Counted from the first letter of the stretch, positions 26,121-35,203 are shown. The stretch: DNA of 64,000 nucleotides from a virus (IMGVR_UViG_3300028854_000016:1-64000), one strand, 5' to 3'. Notes: generated by a model from the letters alone, not told the origin. A program made the numbers and translations.

Positions 26121-27593
26121 TTATATAGATATATCATTTGTCATGGTAGTTGAAGCTAAAAATTGATTAAGTATTGGTTGATAAACAAAAGATTGGCTGC
26201 TAAATGTATTGGGATTTGCGGTAGCTGCATTGGAAGAAATTTCCCCTGCTCCAATAAAATTTGTCGGCCAATTAAATGAATGTTGACCTATACTATCTTG
26301 AATAATTATAAATGTAAATTCTCTTGGGCATGGATTAATGATTATTGCGTTTGCATCTCCAGTTAGTGTTATGACTTGTATCGATCCAAGAGTTAAGTCA
26401 AAAATTGGATTGGGATAGTAGGGTACAATATTTTCCATTGAAATGTCTCCGTCTTCTGGATAATTTTTCCCAATATTGAAAAGACTGTCCAAAGATTGTA
26501 AGATTGGTTCTGATATATTAGAGTTATTAACAAAAGTATTTGAATTATTTATAAATGTATCTTTTTGAGTTTTTCCTTTTCCTGGAGTTAATTGAGTCCT
26601 AACATCTTTATTTACAAATTGCCACATACTTCCATTCCATCTAAATAGTCTCGCTGGAAAATAATCTTGGCGAAGAATATATTGTCCAACAGTTGGCGAC
26701 GGAGGAAATTCAGTAGCTGGGTAAACTGAATAACCATCAATTGCTTCTCCATTTCCCACCAAATAACCAGTAAATTTTTGTTCAGGACTTGACCCTAATG
26801 GCGCTGGACCATTTTTGGGATTTCCGCCAATATATAATGGTGCCCATAATGGATTGGTATCATAACCTGACTCAGGAACTTCGTGCTCTGCTTGTTTTAT
26901 AATGGCAACATCCATAGTTTCATATGTATTTATTGAACTACTAATATTACCATAAGTAGTAGTATTTCCATTTATTAACACTGGACTTCCATTCACTCCA
27001 ATAACTGTTTGGTTTAAAATATCTGCATATTCTTGAGAATCTACCATTGGAATACATTTAACTCTCCAAAGATGAGGCCACCAATCCCAGCCGTACCCCA
27101 ATGCACTTTTGGTAGCATCTTGAATTACATAATATCTTTTTAATGCTACTGGTACAGTTTCGTCGAGGCTATAAAATTCTTTAAGATTGGGAAGTTCCAA
27201 AACATCCCCAGACATTAACTTTCTTCCAATAGTATTAACCATTTCATTGAGATGAAAAGTAATAAATAATGTTCCAGAAGAAATCATCAATCCCCATTGG
27301 CTCAAATCTAAATCCAATTCAGAGATAGAATAATGGCATCTCAAACGAAATATATCTTGTCTATATTTTCTATCTCTATTTTCAAGAAACAGCACATCTT
27401 GAATATTCTGAGCACTCAAATTTGGATAGTTAGGTTGAGTTGCATCGTTTGTAACATTGGGATTTTCTGCACCAAGGTATAAATGAATATAAGAATCCAC
27501 TCCACCAACAGTGAATTGTTCATTAATTTGTCTATCTAGCCACTTTGAATCAGTGCCATATTTTTCATTTTTCCAACCACTGATTCTTGACAT
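26121..27593 (-). CDS. Neck protein gp14-like
   Basis: A 490-residue protein. Residues about 75-195 hold an 'RQDIFRLRCHYSI', 'RKLMSGDVLELPNL', 'RYYVIQDATKSALGYGWDWW' and 'PHLWRVKC' series that I recognise from neck proteins next to gp15 in marine T4-like phages. The rest is Pro/Asn/Gly-rich. About twice the size of T4 gp14. It probably forms part of the neck to which the finished tail attaches. The start codon is directly after the stop of a homing endonuclease. Confidence 0.6.
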   Translation of the reverse strand: MSRISGWKNEKYGTDSKWLDRQINEQFTVGGVDSYIHLYLGAENPNVTNDATQPNYPNLSAQNIQDVLFLENRDRKYRQDIFRLRCHYSISELDLDLSQWGLMISSGTLFITFHLNEMVNTIGRKLMSGDVLELPNLKEFYSLDETVPVALKRYYVIQDATKSALGYGWDWWPHLWRVKCIPMVDSQEYADILNQTVIGVNGSPVLINGNTTTYGNISSSINTYETMDVAIIKQAEHEVPESGYDTNPLWAPLYIGGNPKNGPAPLGSSPEQKFTGYLVGNGEAIDGYSVYPATEFPPSPTVGQYILRQDYFPARLFRWNGSMWQFVNKDVRTQLTPGKGKTQKDTFINNSNTFVNNSNISEPILQSLDSLFNIGKNYPEDGDISMENIVPYYPNPIFDLTLGSIQVITLTGDANAIIINPCPREFTFIIIQDSIGQHSFNWPTNFIGAGEISSNAATANPNTFSSQSFVYQPILNQFLASTTMTNDISI

Positions 27594-27594
27594 A

Positions 27595-28752
27595 TTATAT
27601 TACCTCTATCGTATTTATGGATTTATTTGAAATATATTGTAGTATATCATTTTTGATTTCTTCTTTTTTAGAATTCCAGTCCAATTCCCATATGATCATT
27701 AAATCAATTTCTTTTTCTTTGCACAATTTTGATTTTCGCGCATCTCTTTCCCATATTTTTTGAGCACTTCCCTTGCATTTATTAATATCGTGTTCATTAT
27801 ATTTTCTAGGGTCCATGTGCCAATAAGTTCCTTGAAATTCAATAGCGAAATTTATATTGGGACAGTAAAAATCAAGTTCAAATTTTTTTAAGGGTTTCCA
27901 AGTATTTGATACAAATTGTATATTATTTTCATTTAAAAAATTGGAAAGCTCAAGCTCATAACTTGAAGTCCCAGTATCTGTTATAATATTTAAATTATAT
28001 CGTTTATGATAATTGTAAATAGTTACTGGAGTACATCCTAATATTTTTGATAATTTAATAACTCCATATTTTATTAGCATTTTAGTAAAAACATCTTTAT
28101 TTTCAAGTATTTTAATAGTTTCTTGAGAGAAATGTTTTTGAGCATAAAAAGAAACTCCATTATTTTCTATACAAGTATCAATTTTTTGTTGTTTAACTTT
28201 TGGATTTTTAGATGGATTATCATAACCAGAATTTTTCATACAGGTATTTTTGATAATTTTTTGAACTTTTTCTTCTCTCATGGGATGGCCACTAACATAG
28301 TTTTTTATAAATGTTTCTTTTATTCGAGTTTTGATAATAGAAGATTTTGATGGATTATTGACTCCCCAATTTTTAATAAACTTTTGTTTATTTTCTTCTT
28401 TAATTTTTTCTGATTTTCCAGGATTATCTGTTCCATATTTTTCTAAACAGGTTTCTTTAGTTCTATATTGAATACATTTACAGCCACGTTTACAGCTAAA
28501 TTTATGTGTCGATGGCCTGTATTTTTGTTTATTTCCATATGAACAAATTAATTCAAAATTAGGATTTAAAATTAAAAAAATTTTTGATCCCAAAGAATCA
28601 TTAAAATTAGAATATAAATTATTAATTTCGTCATTTATCCATTTTAATAAATCTTTATGATCATTGTTTCTAATTAAATTAATAAAATATGGAGATTCCT
28701 TTTTTAATTTTAAAATTTCTCCAACAGCATTTTCACGAGTATAAATATTCAT
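27595..28752 (-). CDS. Vsr-like (EDxHD) homing endonuclease, intact
   Basis: About 385 residues from the Met at 28752 (MNIYTRENAVGEILKL), chosen because the paralog at 40242 begins the same way; an earlier in-frame Met lies at 28770. It has the Cys-rich block CKRGCKCIQYRTKETC and several K-Y-G/N-x-x-N-P-(G/S)-K units. A 'LSKILGCTPVTIYNYHKRY' helix-turn-helix follows. The nuclease has SYELELSNFL, FELDFYCPN, AIEFQGTYWHMD and IIWELDW. It sits in the neck operon, right before gp14. Confidence 0.85.
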   Translation of the reverse strand: MNIYTRENAVGEILKLKKESPYFINLIRNNDHKDLLKWINDEINNLYSNFNDSLGSKIFLILNPNFELICSYGNKQKYRPSTHKFSCKRGCKCIQYRTKETCLEKYGTDNPGKSEKIKEENKQKFIKNWGVNNPSKSSIIKTRIKETFIKNYVSGHPMREEKVQKIIKNTCMKNSGYDNPSKNPKVKQQKIDTCIENNGVSFYAQKHFSQETIKILENKDVFTKMLIKYGVIKLSKILGCTPVTIYNYHKRYNLNIITDTGTSSYELELSNFLNENNIQFVSNTWKPLKKFELDFYCPNINFAIEFQGTYWHMDPRKYNEHDINKCKGSAQKIWERDARKSKLCKEKEIDLMIIWELDWNSKKEEIKNDILQYISNKSINTIEVI

Positions 28753-28818
28753 AAGCTGATACTTCTCCATACACAGTATTAGAGTAGTCGAGGACCCCTA
28801 TTCCTGTGGTCTGCATTA

Positions 28819-28843
28819 GTATTTATGGATTTTAAATAAATAC
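28819..28843. promoter_or_regulatory. Divergent T4-type late promoters
   Basis: Minus strand: CATAAATAC (28827-28819) reads into the endonuclease/gp14/gp15/NUDIX operon. Plus strand: AAATAAATAC (28834-28843) has its box end 5 nt before the ATG at 28848, which puts the start codon at the predicted +1 with no ribosome site. Confidence 0.7.
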
Positions 28844-28847
28844 TTAT

Positions 28848-29342
28848 ATGATTATTAATGAGATAATAAAACATGGATTAATAAATCCTGGTGATATTTC
28901 GAGAATACACGAATCTAAAAGATTTGTGGGAGTTTCTAAATATATTCAAAATCATTGCTCTGATATTCTAAAAATATATAGAGAAACAGACAATTATTTA
29001 TTTCGTGGATGGGCAGGTGATAAGCCATCAATTTTTATGGGCAATCCAAGAATAGATAGACAGCCAAAAGATGTAGCTTATAACATTCAAGTAGGAGTCG
29101 ATGAAAAATTAAAAGATGCAGGATTTACTGCATTAAGAAGCAATAGTATTTTTTGTACTTGTGAAAGAAATCACGCTGGAAAGTATGGAGCTGTATATGT
29201 GATTTTTCCAATTAATGGATTTAATTATACATGGGCTCTTGGATTATATGATTTATATATGAAGAAATATATTGTCAAAGGGACTCTTGACTTTACTCCA
29301 AAACAGTTTGTTAAACAGTGGAATTTTAAAAAACGGGAATAG
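28848..29342 (+). CDS. ADP-ribosyltransferase-like protein A, frameshifted
   Basis: A 164-residue open frame. The leader is MIINEIIKHG. The ART-like pattern is Y-L-F-R53-G, then ALRSNSIFCTCE (Ser block), then Y-V-I-F-P-I-N-G-F. The frame breaks at a six-A run near 29330; restoring one A continues into 29336-29476 with the conserved I-E-I-Y-I-N-G-P-Y block that holds the candidate catalytic Glu. It is the first of three tandem paralogs (next at 29473 and 30172). T4 Alt is the functional model: a packaged, injected ADP-ribosyltransferase. Predicted leaderless late mRNA. Enzyme activity is inference from motif order. Confidence 0.55.
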   Translation: MIINEIIKHGLINPGDISRIHESKRFVGVSKYIQNHCSDILKIYRETDNYLFRGWAGDKPSIFMGNPRIDRQPKDVAYNIQVGVDEKLKDAGFTALRSNSIFCTCERNHAGKYGAVYVIFPINGFNYTWALGLYDLYMKKYIVKGTLDFTPKQFVKQWNFKKRE

Positions 29343-29476
29343 AAACATTATTAAAAAATCATATTGGAATTGAAATTTATATCAATGGGCCATATATTGC
29401 AGTTGAAAGAGATTTTCTCTATGGAAAGCCAGATACCACGAAACCATTATTTGATATTTTAGGATTGAAAATATGA
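29343..29476 (+). pseudogene. C-terminal part of ADP-ribosyltransferase-like protein A in a shifted frame
   Basis: In the frame starting at 29336, codons read through G-I-E-T-L-L-K, then GIEIYINGPYIAVE and finish at TGA 29474-29476. The stop overlaps the ATG of the next paralog. The sequence aligns with the ends of paralogs B and C, so the gene was once (or still is) a single frame. A sequencing error in the A run is equally possible. Confidence 0.65.
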
Positions 29477-30150
29477 TAATATCAGAAGTTATAAATCATG
29501 AAAAATTAACACCTGGTCAAGAGCAATGGATGTTAAGCACGCAGCGAAAAGAACTCGCAGAGTTTATGAAGAAGAATTGCTCAAATATTATTGAAACATA
29601 TAATTATGAAAATAGATATTTGTATCACGGTATGCGGAGCACACATTCACATATTTTTATGGCTCAAACCAGAGAAGATAGGCTCCCAAGGGATACTCCA
29701 GAATATGTGCAAATTAAACTAGATAAAATACTGGCTTCTCAAGGATTTACTGCATTAAGAAGCAATAGTATTTTTTGTACTTCTGATTTTAAGTTTGTGC
29801 ATGATTACGGTTCTCCTTTTATGATTTTTCCAATCAATGGTTTCACTTATACTTGGAATACTACTGCCAAAGACTTGTTTCAAAGATATGAATTACGATA
29901 TGATTCTTCATTGTTGACTACAGAGATGAATAAACCAGATTTAGATCCCAAAAAATTTATCAGCGATTTCAATTTTAAAAATAATGAAGGATTATTAACA
30001 GCGTTAAGAAAAGAAAATGAAGTTTGTATTCATGGATCATATATAGGTATAGAGTGTGAATCAAATATAATTCAGATAATGTTACCTATATTGGGATTAA
30101 ACCATCCTAATTTGGAAGACTATTATGGTCATTATGAAAGAAAGAGATAA
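29473..30150 (+). CDS. ADP-ribosyltransferase-like protein B (Arg replaced by His)
   Basis: A 225-residue protein. The leader is MIISEVINHEK. It has the family pattern but with Y-L-Y-H52-G in place of the Arg. It keeps ALRSNSIFCTSD, MIFPINGFTYTWN and the late NEVCIHGSYIGIE with the Glu position. In ADP-ribosyltransferases the first Arg is needed to hold NAD, so this copy may be inactive or altered. It shares a 41-nt identical stretch with copy A (29120-29160 and 29742-29782), a sign of recent conversion. It overlaps the end of copy A. Confidence 0.55.
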   Translation: MIISEVINHEKLTPGQEQWMLSTQRKELAEFMKKNCSNIIETYNYENRYLYHGMRSTHSHIFMAQTREDRLPRDTPEYVQIKLDKILASQGFTALRSNSIFCTSDFKFVHDYGSPFMIFPINGFTYTWNTTAKDLFQRYELRYDSSLLTTEMNKPDLDPKKFISDFNFKNNEGLLTALRKENEVCIHGSYIGIECESNIIQIMLPILGLNHPNLEDYYGHYERKR

Positions 30151-30171
30151 AAACTTTTTAAGGAATGAGTA

Positions 30172-30882
30172 ATGAAACTTTTTGAAATCATAAATTACGA
30201 AGAATTAAAATCAGGTCAGATTCAGCGCATACTTGGTCAAAAGAGTAAATCTATTTCCAACTTTATTGAGAATCATTGTTCTCAAATTTTAGATATATAT
30301 TGGAAAGAACAAAAATATTTATATCGTGGTGTAAACTTAATTAGCACGTCACAATTTATGCTGGGAAATTCAAGAGATAACAGATCACCGAAAGATACAC
30401 CAAAAGAAGTCCAATTATTAATTGATAAAAGATTGCAAGAAGCAGGATTTGAGGCCCGAAGATCAAACAGTATTTTTTGCACTTCAAATTTATATACAGC
30501 AGAGGCATATGCAATACCATTGAGAAATGTTTTTATAATTTTTCCAATTAATGGATTTTCATTTACATATAATTCAATGGCTAGGGATTTGTATACATAT
30601 TATGGTTTAAAAAGACAATTAGATAGAACTGATTCAGTGTCTTCTTTTATGAGAGAACTAAACGATGATTCTATTTCTTCAGATATTTTTTGCAGTAAAT
30701 ATGGATTTGAAAAAACTAACTTGGGATATGGTATTAGTAACTTGAGAGAAATATATATTAATGGAAAATATGTTGCTATTAAAATTAAAACAAAATTATT
30801 AGATCATGTTTTGGAAGATTTAAATCTATCAGAAAAAACAAAAGTTAACATAGATCAAGATGGTGTAGTAGCAGGAGAATAA
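30172..30882 (+). CDS. ADP-ribosyltransferase-like protein C
   Basis: A 236-residue protein. The leader is MKLFEIINYEELK. Pattern: Y-L-Y-R52-G, then RRSNSIFCTSN, then FIIFPINGFSFTYN, then L-R-E-I-Y-I-N-G-K-Y with the candidate Glu. The most complete member of the tandem three, with all three key positions. The next gene (gp13-like) starts one base after its stop. Probably packaged and injected, by analogy with T4 Alt; target unknown. Confidence 0.55.
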   Translation: MKLFEIINYEELKSGQIQRILGQKSKSISNFIENHCSQILDIYWKEQKYLYRGVNLISTSQFMLGNSRDNRSPKDTPKEVQLLIDKRLQEAGFEARRSNSIFCTSNLYTAEAYAIPLRNVFIIFPINGFSFTYNSMARDLYTYYGLKRQLDRTDSVSSFMRELNDDSISSDIFCSKYGFEKTNLGYGISNLREIYINGKYVAIKIKTKLLDHVLEDLNLSEKTKVNIDQDGVVAGE

Positions 30883-30883
30883 A

Positions 30884-31654
30884 ATGTCTGAAGAAATAGA
30901 AGTAGTAGATATAAAAAAATTACGAGATAAAGTATTTGATTATGTATTGAATAGATTAGGTCAAGGTATGATTGACGTTGAACTTGATCCTGTCCATTTA
31001 CAAAATGCTTTAGATCGAGCCATCGAAGTTTTTCGTACTCGAAGCAGTGCTGCTGTTGAAGAATCTTTTGCATTTTTAACAACTCAAAGAAATGTGCAAA
31101 TTTATACTCTCCCAGAAGAAACAGAAACAGTGTTAAAAATATGGCGCAGGTCTTTGGGAGATTTGGGAAATGGCGGAAGTCAATTTGATCCATTTTCTCA
31201 AGGGTATCTGAATGTATACATTCTAAATGCTGGCAGAAGCGGGGGATTATTGTCGTATGAATTATTTTCAGATTTCCAATTTCAAGTTGATCGTATGTTT
31301 GGTGGACAGATAGATTTCAATTTTAACTCAGTAACTAAAAAGTTAACATTAGTTAGAAGACCAGAAGGAAGTGGCGAGCATCTATTACTTCAGATTTATG
31401 TAAAAAAACCAGAATGCCAGTTACTTTCTGATTATAAGTCATTAACTTTTCTTAAAGATTATGTTCTTGCTCTTTCTAAGATAACTCTCGGTGAAGCAAG
31501 AGAGAAATTTGGAACAATTCCAGGTCCATCTGGAGGGACAAATTTAAATGGCGCTGCATTAAAGACAGAAGGTCAAGCTATGATCGATAAACTTCACGAA
31601 AATATTCAAAATTATCAATATGGCGAAATTCCACTCGGACTTCTTATAGGTTAA
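30884..31654 (+). CDS. Neck protein gp13-like
   Basis: A 256-residue protein. The start DIKKLRDKVFDYVLNRLG, then 'VELDPVHLQNALDRAIEVFR', matches the beginning of gp13 neck proteins in marine T4-like phages (short helix, then D-x-x-x-x-A-I-D/E-R-A-L motif). A beta-rich middle and a final 'LALSKITLGEAREKFG' follow. T4 gp13 has 309 residues. It completes the head after packaging, with gp14. It ends in a strong terminator. Confidence 0.7.
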   Translation: MSEEIEVVDIKKLRDKVFDYVLNRLGQGMIDVELDPVHLQNALDRAIEVFRTRSSAAVEESFAFLTTQRNVQIYTLPEETETVLKIWRRSLGDLGNGGSQFDPFSQGYLNVYILNAGRSGGLLSYELFSDFQFQVDRMFGGQIDFNFNSVTKKLTLVRRPEGSGEHLLLQIYVKKPECQLLSDYKSLTFLKDYVLALSKITLGEAREKFGTIPGPSGGTNLNGAALKTEGQAMIDKLHENIQNYQYGEIPLGLLIG

Positions 31655-31657
31655 TTA

Positions 31658-31691
31658 AATAAAAGCTTGCTAATTAGTAAGCTTTTATTTT
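31658..31691 (+). terminator. Intrinsic terminator
   Basis: The stem aaataaaagctt / aagcttttattt has an inner ctaattag palindrome and ends in a T-rich tract after the gp13-like gene. Confidence 0.85.
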
Positions 31692-31704
31692 ATAATATTG
31701 ATAT

Positions 31705-32982
31705 ATGAAATTAAAAGAAATATTAAAACAACTGGAAGAATTAAAATTAGAGTCCCCATATTATATCACTTTGATTAATCAAATGCCAAAATATTTGAAA
31801 TTAAAAAATAGCATTAATAATGAATTCAAAAAGTTGTATCCAAATATAAAAGAAAAATCTCTTGTAGCTAAAATTTTCGCCATTAGAAATCCAGAGATAA
31901 GTATAATTTGCCCATACACGCAAAAGAAAAAGAAATATAATTATTCCCAAAAAAGATATGTTTGTCCAAATACTTGCCAATGTACCAAAGATTATACTAT
32001 AGAAAGATGTATGACAAAACACGGAGTTACTTCAACTAATAAATTGGCTGTAACAAAAGAAAATAAAAAGAATGCGTATATTAGATTATGGGGTGTTGAT
32101 AATCCATCTAAAGTTCCAGAAATTCAAGAACAGAAAAAGATAACAAGTATTAAAAATTGGGGTTGTGAATTTCCATTACAATCAGAAGAAATAAAAGAGA
32201 AAGGAAGAAAAACTAATTTATCAATTCGTGGTGTGGAATATGGTATGCAGGACTCAGTAATTAGAGAGAAAGCCAGAAAAACTAATTTAAAAATTAGAGG
32301 AGTGGAATATCCTTCCCAAGATAAATCAGTAAAAGATAAGATTAAACAAACAAATTTAAAAAATTGGAATTACGAAAATACTTCTAAATCTCCTCCAATA
32401 AAACAAAAGAAAATAGAAACATCATTGCGTAATTTTAATAGAGAATATGGAACACAACGTCATTTAACTTTGGAAGCTATTGATATTATCAATGATAAAG
32501 AAAAATTTGCGAAAGTTTTATTAAAATATGGGTCAAGTGGGGCAGTTGGTATATTGGGAATTAATCAATCATCCATTAGTAGAATACATTCAAAATATGG
32601 TTTAGCTATATTAAAAAATCGATATAGTTCTTATGAAAATGAAATTGAAACTTGGTTAAATGATAATAATATTGATTACCTAAGAAATGATAGAATTCAA
32701 ATTGGACCAAAAGAATTAGATTTTTATTTTCCTAGACATAATGTAGCAGTAGAATTTCAAGGAGATTATTGGCATATGAATCCTTCTTTATATGAAGCTG
32801 ATGATTTAAATGCTCAAACAAATAAACAAGCAAAAGATATATGGAAATATGATCAAGATAAATTTAATAAATGTAAATCTAATGGTATTAAATTAATAAT
32901 TATATGGGAATCTCAATGGGAAGATAATAAAGAGCAAATAAAAGAAAATATTCTTGCTATTCTCAAAGAAAAGGAGTTATAA
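31705..32982 (+). CDS. Vsr-like (EDxHD) homing endonuclease, intact
   Basis: A 425-residue protein. It has an N-terminal helical part and a Cys block (CPNTCQCT). About six units follow of the pattern K-T-(N/S)-x-x-x-(R/W)-G-(V/C)-E-(Y/F)-P-(S/L)-Q. The middle 'AVGILGINQSSISRIHSKYG' is helix-turn-helix-like. The nuclease has SYENEIETWL, KELDFYFPRH, AVEFQGDYWHMN and IIWESQW. Between the gp13-like gene and the 32989 gene. Its start lies 6 nt after a TATAATAT box, with no ribosome site. The MKLKEIL start looks like the injected-protein leader but probably by chance. Confidence 0.85.
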   Translation: MKLKEILKQLEELKLESPYYITLINQMPKYLKLKNSINNEFKKLYPNIKEKSLVAKIFAIRNPEISIICPYTQKKKKYNYSQKRYVCPNTCQCTKDYTIERCMTKHGVTSTNKLAVTKENKKNAYIRLWGVDNPSKVPEIQEQKKITSIKNWGCEFPLQSEEIKEKGRKTNLSIRGVEYGMQDSVIREKARKTNLKIRGVEYPSQDKSVKDKIKQTNLKNWNYENTSKSPPIKQKKIETSLRNFNREYGTQRHLTLEAIDIINDKEKFAKVLLKYGSSGAVGILGINQSSISRIHSKYGLAILKNRYSSYENEIETWLNDNNIDYLRNDRIQIGPKELDFYFPRHNVAVEFQGDYWHMNPSLYEADDLNAQTNKQAKDIWKYDQDKFNKCKSNGIKLIIIWESQWEDNKEQIKENILAILKEKEL

Positions 32983-32988
32983 TAAAGT

Positions 32989-33252
32989 ATGATTAACAAA
33001 ATTGAAGTAACCAGCGAACTAATAGATGAATTGCGAGCTAAAACAAAATTGGCAACCCCTGGATTTTGGTCTTGGGAAGACTCACCGCCAACTTTATACT
33101 CAAATAGAAATTATAATATGCATGGCATGAATCTTCTTGGTAGATTGGATTTGGATTGGAATGGAAAAAATAACTTGGATTTTATAGCAGCAACAGGACC
33201 AGAAATTATTAATGCTTTATTGGATAAAATTGAGGAACTGGAAAATAAATGA
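32989..33252 (+). CDS. Ead/Ea22-like small phage protein
   Basis: An 87-residue protein. The layout matches the widespread Ea22-like phage proteins: an opening 'ELIDELRAKTKLATPGFWSWED' and an ending 'DFIAATGPEIINALLDKIEELE'. Function unknown in the whole family. Four bases overlap with the next gene (ATGA). Confidence 0.7.
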   Translation: MINKIEVTSELIDELRAKTKLATPGFWSWEDSPPTLYSNRNYNMHGMNLLGRLDLDWNGKNNLDFIAATGPEIINALLDKIEELENK

Positions 33253-33881
33253 AATCAACAGAAATAACAGATTATTCTAAAACAGATCGATCATTATTCA
33301 ATGAGTCATTTTTATTGGAGATGCCACAACTTCATGATCCAGCAGAATATTTTGATAATTTAAATATGGAAGTTCAAGAATATATAGCTGATAATATAAC
33401 TCCAATAAATTTAGGTAATAATCTATATAAAATAGAATTGGAAACAATTGTTTTTTATTGGTTTGAAAAAAATGGCTCTCCTTCAATAATTATCGAATTA
33501 GAAAAGACACCAAGAACTTTAGTCGTGAGATTATTGGGTAAAAAAGATAAAAAAAGTCCTTATGCAGTTGATTTATATTTGGGAATTCTAAAAGATGTTG
33601 GAAAAAATATAACAATAATGAGTGATAATCAAATAACAGAAAAAGGATTTAATGTTTGGGAGAGACTATTTGCTGCTGGTCATAAGATTACAATTTATGA
33701 CAAAAATTCTCCTGGTTCTACTTGGAAAACTGTAAAGTCATTGAAAGAATTTGGTGAGGAATATAAATATAGAACATACAGATATGTTTTAAGTGAATCT
33801 AAATTTGTAAATGAAACTCGCTCATATTTTAGATTGAGACAGATTAGAGAAGAAAACAAATCTGCATTGGAGGACTACTGA
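33249..33881 (+). CDS. GNAT-like protein with leader-like start
   Basis: A 210-residue protein beginning MKSTEITDYSK. Residues about 115-150 read ITIMSDNQITEKGFNVWERL then AAGHKITIYDKNSPG, the same 'SD-Q-G-x-W-x-L-x-H-x-I-x-V-Y-D' plan as the 6828 protein. Related phage proteins with this plan look like one-domain GNAT folds. The motif A loop is not visible, so catalysis is uncertain. Start and stop both overlap neighbours by single bases (coupled). Confidence 0.45.
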   Translation: MKSTEITDYSKTDRSLFNESFLLEMPQLHDPAEYFDNLNMEVQEYIADNITPINLGNNLYKIELETIVFYWFEKNGSPSIIIELEKTPRTLVVRLLGKKDKKSPYAVDLYLGILKDVGKNITIMSDNQITEKGFNVWERLFAAGHKITIYDKNSPGSTWKTVKSLKEFGEEYKYRTYRYVLSESKFVNETRSYFRLRQIREENKSALEDY

Positions 33882-34459
33882 TGAAAAGCAAAGAATTATT
33901 TGAATCTAAATCTACAAATGTTGTAGTCTGCGATGTTCAGCCAGAATATGATAAATGGTGTAATAGAATAGTTGCCCCTCTATGCAATTTTCTTAACAAT
34001 CAAACTGGAAAAATATATGTATGGTTCAATGGACAAGGAATGTCCAGCGATGAGATGGGAGATGTAAAGAACTATTATGAAGAGAATGGTTTGGACACTG
34101 AAGTAAATGATAGAATAATTTTTATTGAAAAAGAATATGGATTTTTAAGAAACTGGATTGATGGTGGAGTTCCAGATAGAATAATTATCAAAGTTATTAG
34201 AGCAATGGTCCAAAATAAAGTTGATTACAGTAGATTGCTTAATTTAAATAGTGTTTTAAATGATATAGAGCAAGAAGAATTAAATAATTGGGAAGATGAC
34301 GGAATTTATTTCCCTTATTGGTTTGAAGTAAATGAAATCAGAAATATGTCTCCGTTTTATATTTGCGGCGGCGGAAAAGATGAATGTCTTAAAGAAATTG
34401 AATTAATATGCAATGCATTAAATATTAAATATAAACGAATTAATAATTTAGTTTATTGA
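33881..34459 (+). CDS. Hypothetical protein, DVQPEY-type
   Basis: A 192-residue protein of unknown function beginning MKSKELFESKSTN. A beta strand VVVCDVQPEY opens the core. 'VWFNGQGMSSDEM' and 'YGFLRNWIDGGVP' follow. The end is Y-I-C-G-G-G-K-D-E-C. Similar proteins occur in other large T4-like phages. Start overlaps the upstream stop. A nucleotide-binding fold is possible from the strand-and-Asp start, but I see no certain motif. Confidence 0.5.
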   Translation: MKSKELFESKSTNVVVCDVQPEYDKWCNRIVAPLCNFLNNQTGKIYVWFNGQGMSSDEMGDVKNYYEENGLDTEVNDRIIFIEKEYGFLRNWIDGGVPDRIIIKVIRAMVQNKVDYSRLLNLNSVLNDIEQEELNNWEDDGIYFPYWFEVNEIRNMSPFYICGGGKDECLKEIELICNALNIKYKRINNLVY

Positions 34460-34468
34460 AGGATTAAA

Positions 34469-35098
34469 ATGATCATTGGTGTTTTGGGGTTAATAAATAG
34501 TGGCAAAACTACAATAAGTAGCATTTTGGAAAAGAATCATAACTTTAAACAATTATCATTTGCTGACTCGTTAAAAGAAGCAGTTTCGTCTATTTTTGGC
34601 TGGCCGTTAGAAATGATTCAAGGCAATACACCAGAAAGTAGATTATGGAGAGATGATGTTGATGAATGGTGGGCGAATAGACTACAGATTCCAGAATTAA
34701 CTCCAAGATGGATTTTGCAGCAATGGGGTACTACAATAGGAAGAAATAGTTTTCATAATGATATATGGATTGCTTCGCTTCAGAGAAAATTGATTAATAA
34801 TAAAGATAATATAGTTATCAATGATTGCAGATTTGCAAATGAAATAGAAGCAATACGAGAAAGCGGAAGTAAATTCATTAAAGTCATTCGAGGTGATTCA
34901 CCTGAATGGTTGAATACAGCAGTTGATGTTCTCAATAATCCAAAGACAAGCACTAATAATATGTCATTGTTATATCCAACAGTTCATATTTCTGAATGGG
35001 GTTGGGCTAATCAAGAAGTGGATTTTATTATTGAAAATAATTCTGATTTTAAAGATTTGGAAATAAAAATAAATGATTTGATTAATAGTTTGCAATGA
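34469..35098 (+). CDS. Deoxynucleoside monophosphate kinase (gp1-like)
   Basis: A 209-residue kinase. The P-loop G7-L-I-N-S-G-K-T14 is followed by the family's 'LSFADSLKEAVSSIFGWP' lid and 'TPRWILQQWGTTIGR' substrate segment. NDCRFANEIEAI contains the D-x-R of dNMP kinases such as T4 gp1. It phosphorylates dNMPs to dNDPs for phage DNA synthesis. In an otherwise structural region, between a hypothetical gene and the sheath gene. Confidence 0.88.
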   Translation: MIIGVLGLINSGKTTISSILEKNHNFKQLSFADSLKEAVSSIFGWPLEMIQGNTPESRLWRDDVDEWWANRLQIPELTPRWILQQWGTTIGRNSFHNDIWIASLQRKLINNKDNIVINDCRFANEIEAIRESGSKFIKVIRGDSPEWLNTAVDVLNNPKTSTNNMSLLYPTVHISEWGWANQEVDFIIENNSDFKDLEIKINDLINSLQ

Positions 35099-35136
35099 AA
35101 TATGTTCTTCTAAAACAGGTATTTTAAAAGAAATAA

Positions 35137-35145
35137 GCTAAATAT
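35137..35145 (+). promoter_or_regulatory. T4-type late promoter box
   Basis: GCTAAATAT lies 58 nt before the sheath start at 35204, in the only non-coding gap in the area. The gene has a gtgagg ribosome site. Confidence 0.5.
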
Positions 35146-35203
35146 CTTCAGTGAGTATCATATGTTATCGATATTAATCAAGCTTAACAAGTGAGGAAAT
35201 CAA

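Noticed and set aside
31705-31740. Packaging-type leader on the homing endonuclease (MKLKEIL)
   Set aside because: Its paralogs begin differently (MSIYTYESAL, MNIYTRENAV) and an endonuclease needs no head packaging, so the match is likely chance.
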